From Bacteroidales bacterium UBA3743 (GTDB lineage Bacteria > Bacteroidota > Bacteroidia > Bacteroidales > Paludibacteraceae): 32,640 bases of DNA. The stretch covers positions 1 through 32,640 of the forward strand of contig DFGT01000001.1 in NCBI GenBank assembly GCA_002371265.1. The letters run 5' to 3'. A program made the translations under genes and the position numbers. A model generated the notes under the pieces. That model was not told where the DNA came from. It was given only the letters and a program-made list of their open reading frames with translations, and searched no databases. Of the stretch, positions 31,458 through 32,640 are shown piece after piece (positions within the stretch are counted from its first letter, which is position 1; each line of letters starts with the position of its first letter).

Positions 31458-32640
31458 ATGAGCAATATAGATATTTTCAAAAAAGTACAGAAGGCATCAG
31501 CGGAACTGAATCTTCTGTCGGAAAGTAAGATCAACGATATTCTTCGTGATTTGGCTGACGCTGCTGAAAGCAACAGCGCCGAGATTTTAGCAGCCAACGA
31601 AAAAGATTTGGCCAAGATGGATCCTGCCAATCCAATGTACGACAGATTGAAGCTGACAAAGGAGCGTATAGACGGAATTGCATCCGACATCCGCAACGTC
31701 GCTACCCTACCGTCGCCACTTGGGAAAACATCAAAGGAAAACACACTGCCAAACGGTCTGAAGATCAAACGTGTGAGTGTGCCATTCGGTGTGATTGGAA
31801 TTATCTATGAGGCCCGACCAAACGTGACATTCGACGTGTTCAGCCTATGTCTGAAATCAGGTAACGCTTGTGTGCTAAAGGGAGGAACTGACGCATTCGA
31901 AAGCAACACTGCGATTGTAAACGTGATCCACAACGTTTTGAAAAAGCACAATGTCAACCCAGACATCGTGGCACTTATGCCTGCAGGACGTGAGGCAACC
32001 GCAGACTTACTTGCGGCACGCGATTACGTCGACCTGCTTATTCCACGCGGAAGCGCTGGCCTGATCAAATTCGTAAGAGAGAACGCGAAAGTGAATGTCA
32101 TCGAGACAGGAGCCGGCGTTGTCCATACATATTTCGACAAAGCCGGAGATTTGGAGAAAGGCAAAGCAATCGTCAACAACGGAAAGACTCGCCGTGTGAG
32201 CGTCTGCAACGCGCTCGACTGCCTCATCATCCACAAAGACCGTCTCTGTGACATCGATGCTCTATGCGCGCCACTTGCGGCAAGCAATGTAAAACTTTAT
32301 TGCGACGATGCTTCATATGCTGCTCTTAAACAATATCCATCCGAATTGAAAAACCATGCGACAGCAGATGATTTCGGTTGCGAGTTTCAAGACTATAAGA
32401 TGGCAATAAAGACTGTCGACAATATCGACGGTGCTATTGAGCATGTGAGCACATATTCGTCAAAACACTCAGAAGCCATCATCAGTGAAGATCCAACAGC
32501 GTTGGCTAAATATGTGCAATTAGTGGATGCAGCCTGCGTCTACCAGAATGCACCAACAAGCTTCACTGACGGAGCACAGTTCGGACTTGGTGCAGAGATA
32601 GGAATCTCGACACAGAAGCTTCATGCACGTGGACCAATGG
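31458..32640 (+). CDS. proA: Glutamate-5-semialdehyde dehydrogenase (gamma-glutamyl phosphate reductase), 3' end beyond window
   Basis: The gene starts at the ATG at 31458, with an AAAGGA ribosome-binding site at 31451-31456, and stays open for 394 codons to the window end, close to the usual length of about 415. It matches ProA, which reduces glutamyl-5-phosphate to glutamate semialdehyde with NADPH in proline synthesis. Visible motifs include VPFGVIGIIYEARPNVT, KSGNACVLKGG, LIPRGSAGLIKFV, IETGAGVVHTYFD and the catalytic-Cys region SVCNALDCL (C250). The C-terminal segment keeps FTDGAQFGLGAEIGIST. It follows the OstA-like gene after 10 bases. proB is not within the window. Confidence 0.95.
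   Translation, partial: MSNIDIFKKVQKASAELNLLSESKINDILRDLADAAESNSAEILAANEKDLAKMDPANPMYDRLKLTKERIDGIASDIRNVATLPSPLGKTSKENTLPNGLKIKRVSVPFGVIGIIYEARPNVTFDVFSLCLKSGNACVLKGGTDAFESNTAIVNVIHNVLKKHNVNPDIVALMPAGREATADLLAARDYVDLLIPRGSAGLIKFVRENAKVNVIETGAGVVHTYFDKAGDLEKGKAIVNNGKTRRVSVCNALDCLIIHKDRLCDIDALCAPLAASNVKLYCDDASYAALKQYPSELKNHATADDFGCEFQDYKMAIKTVDNIDGAIEHVSTYSSKHSEAIISEDPTALAKYVQLVDAACVYQNAPTSFTDGAQFGLGAEIGISTQKLHARGPM

Overview
The window looks like a chromosomal segment from a member of the Bacteroidales (Bacteroidota). The support is a SusC/SusD/surface-lipoprotein trio, many short lipoprotein signal peptides, lineage-typical families (PCMD, DUF4846, DUF4254, OstA-like), A-rich start regions, and repeated upstream copies of the Bacteroidota -7 promoter element TAnnTTTG. 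No species call is possible from sequence reading alone.

Layout. The first 23 bases resemble the terminal inverted repeat of an IS3-family element whose body lies outside the window. Next comes an AbiH-family abortive-infection gene (+). A minus-strand pair follows: a PCMD-domain lipoprotein and an outer-membrane beta-barrel. A plus-strand pair then encodes an M15 D,D-carboxypeptidase-like lipoprotein and a DUF4846 protein. From 5.4 to 9.4 kb there are minus-strand housekeeping and accessory genes: a NERD nuclease-like membrane protein with a topoisomerase-type zinc finger, a sirtuin, a thioredoxin, a HAD phosphatase and a PfkB sugar kinase. A tandem triplet of identical tRNA-Asn genes lies at 9451-9743. 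It is followed by a 363-base non-coding stretch with short palindromic repeats, a frameshifted secreted-protein gene, and an HU-like DNA-binding protein gene.

From 12.3 to 19.1 kb is a compact minus-strand glycan-uptake operon (SusC, SusD, surface glycan-binding lipoprotein) with its own terminator and a promoter region rich in inverted repeats. It has no glycoside hydrolase or regulator gene in view. From 19.5 to 25.4 kb, still minus, are trpS, a GT9 heptosyltransferase-like gene, a DUF4254 gene, a small beta-barrel, a YigZ/IMPACT protein and a DEAD-box RNA helicase with a DbpA-type RNA-binding domain.

From 25.7 kb to the end, on the plus strand, an envelope-biogenesis run encodes a two-domain parvulin isomerase, a SurA-like lipoprotein without a recognisable parvulin domain, a SurA-like isomerase and an OstA/LptA-like protein. 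proA follows and is cut by the window end. The first four most likely act in periplasmic folding of outer-membrane proteins and in LPS transport.

No CRISPR array, prophage, integrase or clearly new multi-gene defence system was found. The most notable observations are a 92-bp nested-palindrome element between the thioredoxin and sirtuin genes, a related 21-bp-period repeat near the tRNA array, the single-base frameshift at 10880-10883, the operator-like inverted repeats ahead of susC, the hairpin between susD and the glycan-binding gene, and the recently amplified tRNA-Asn array.
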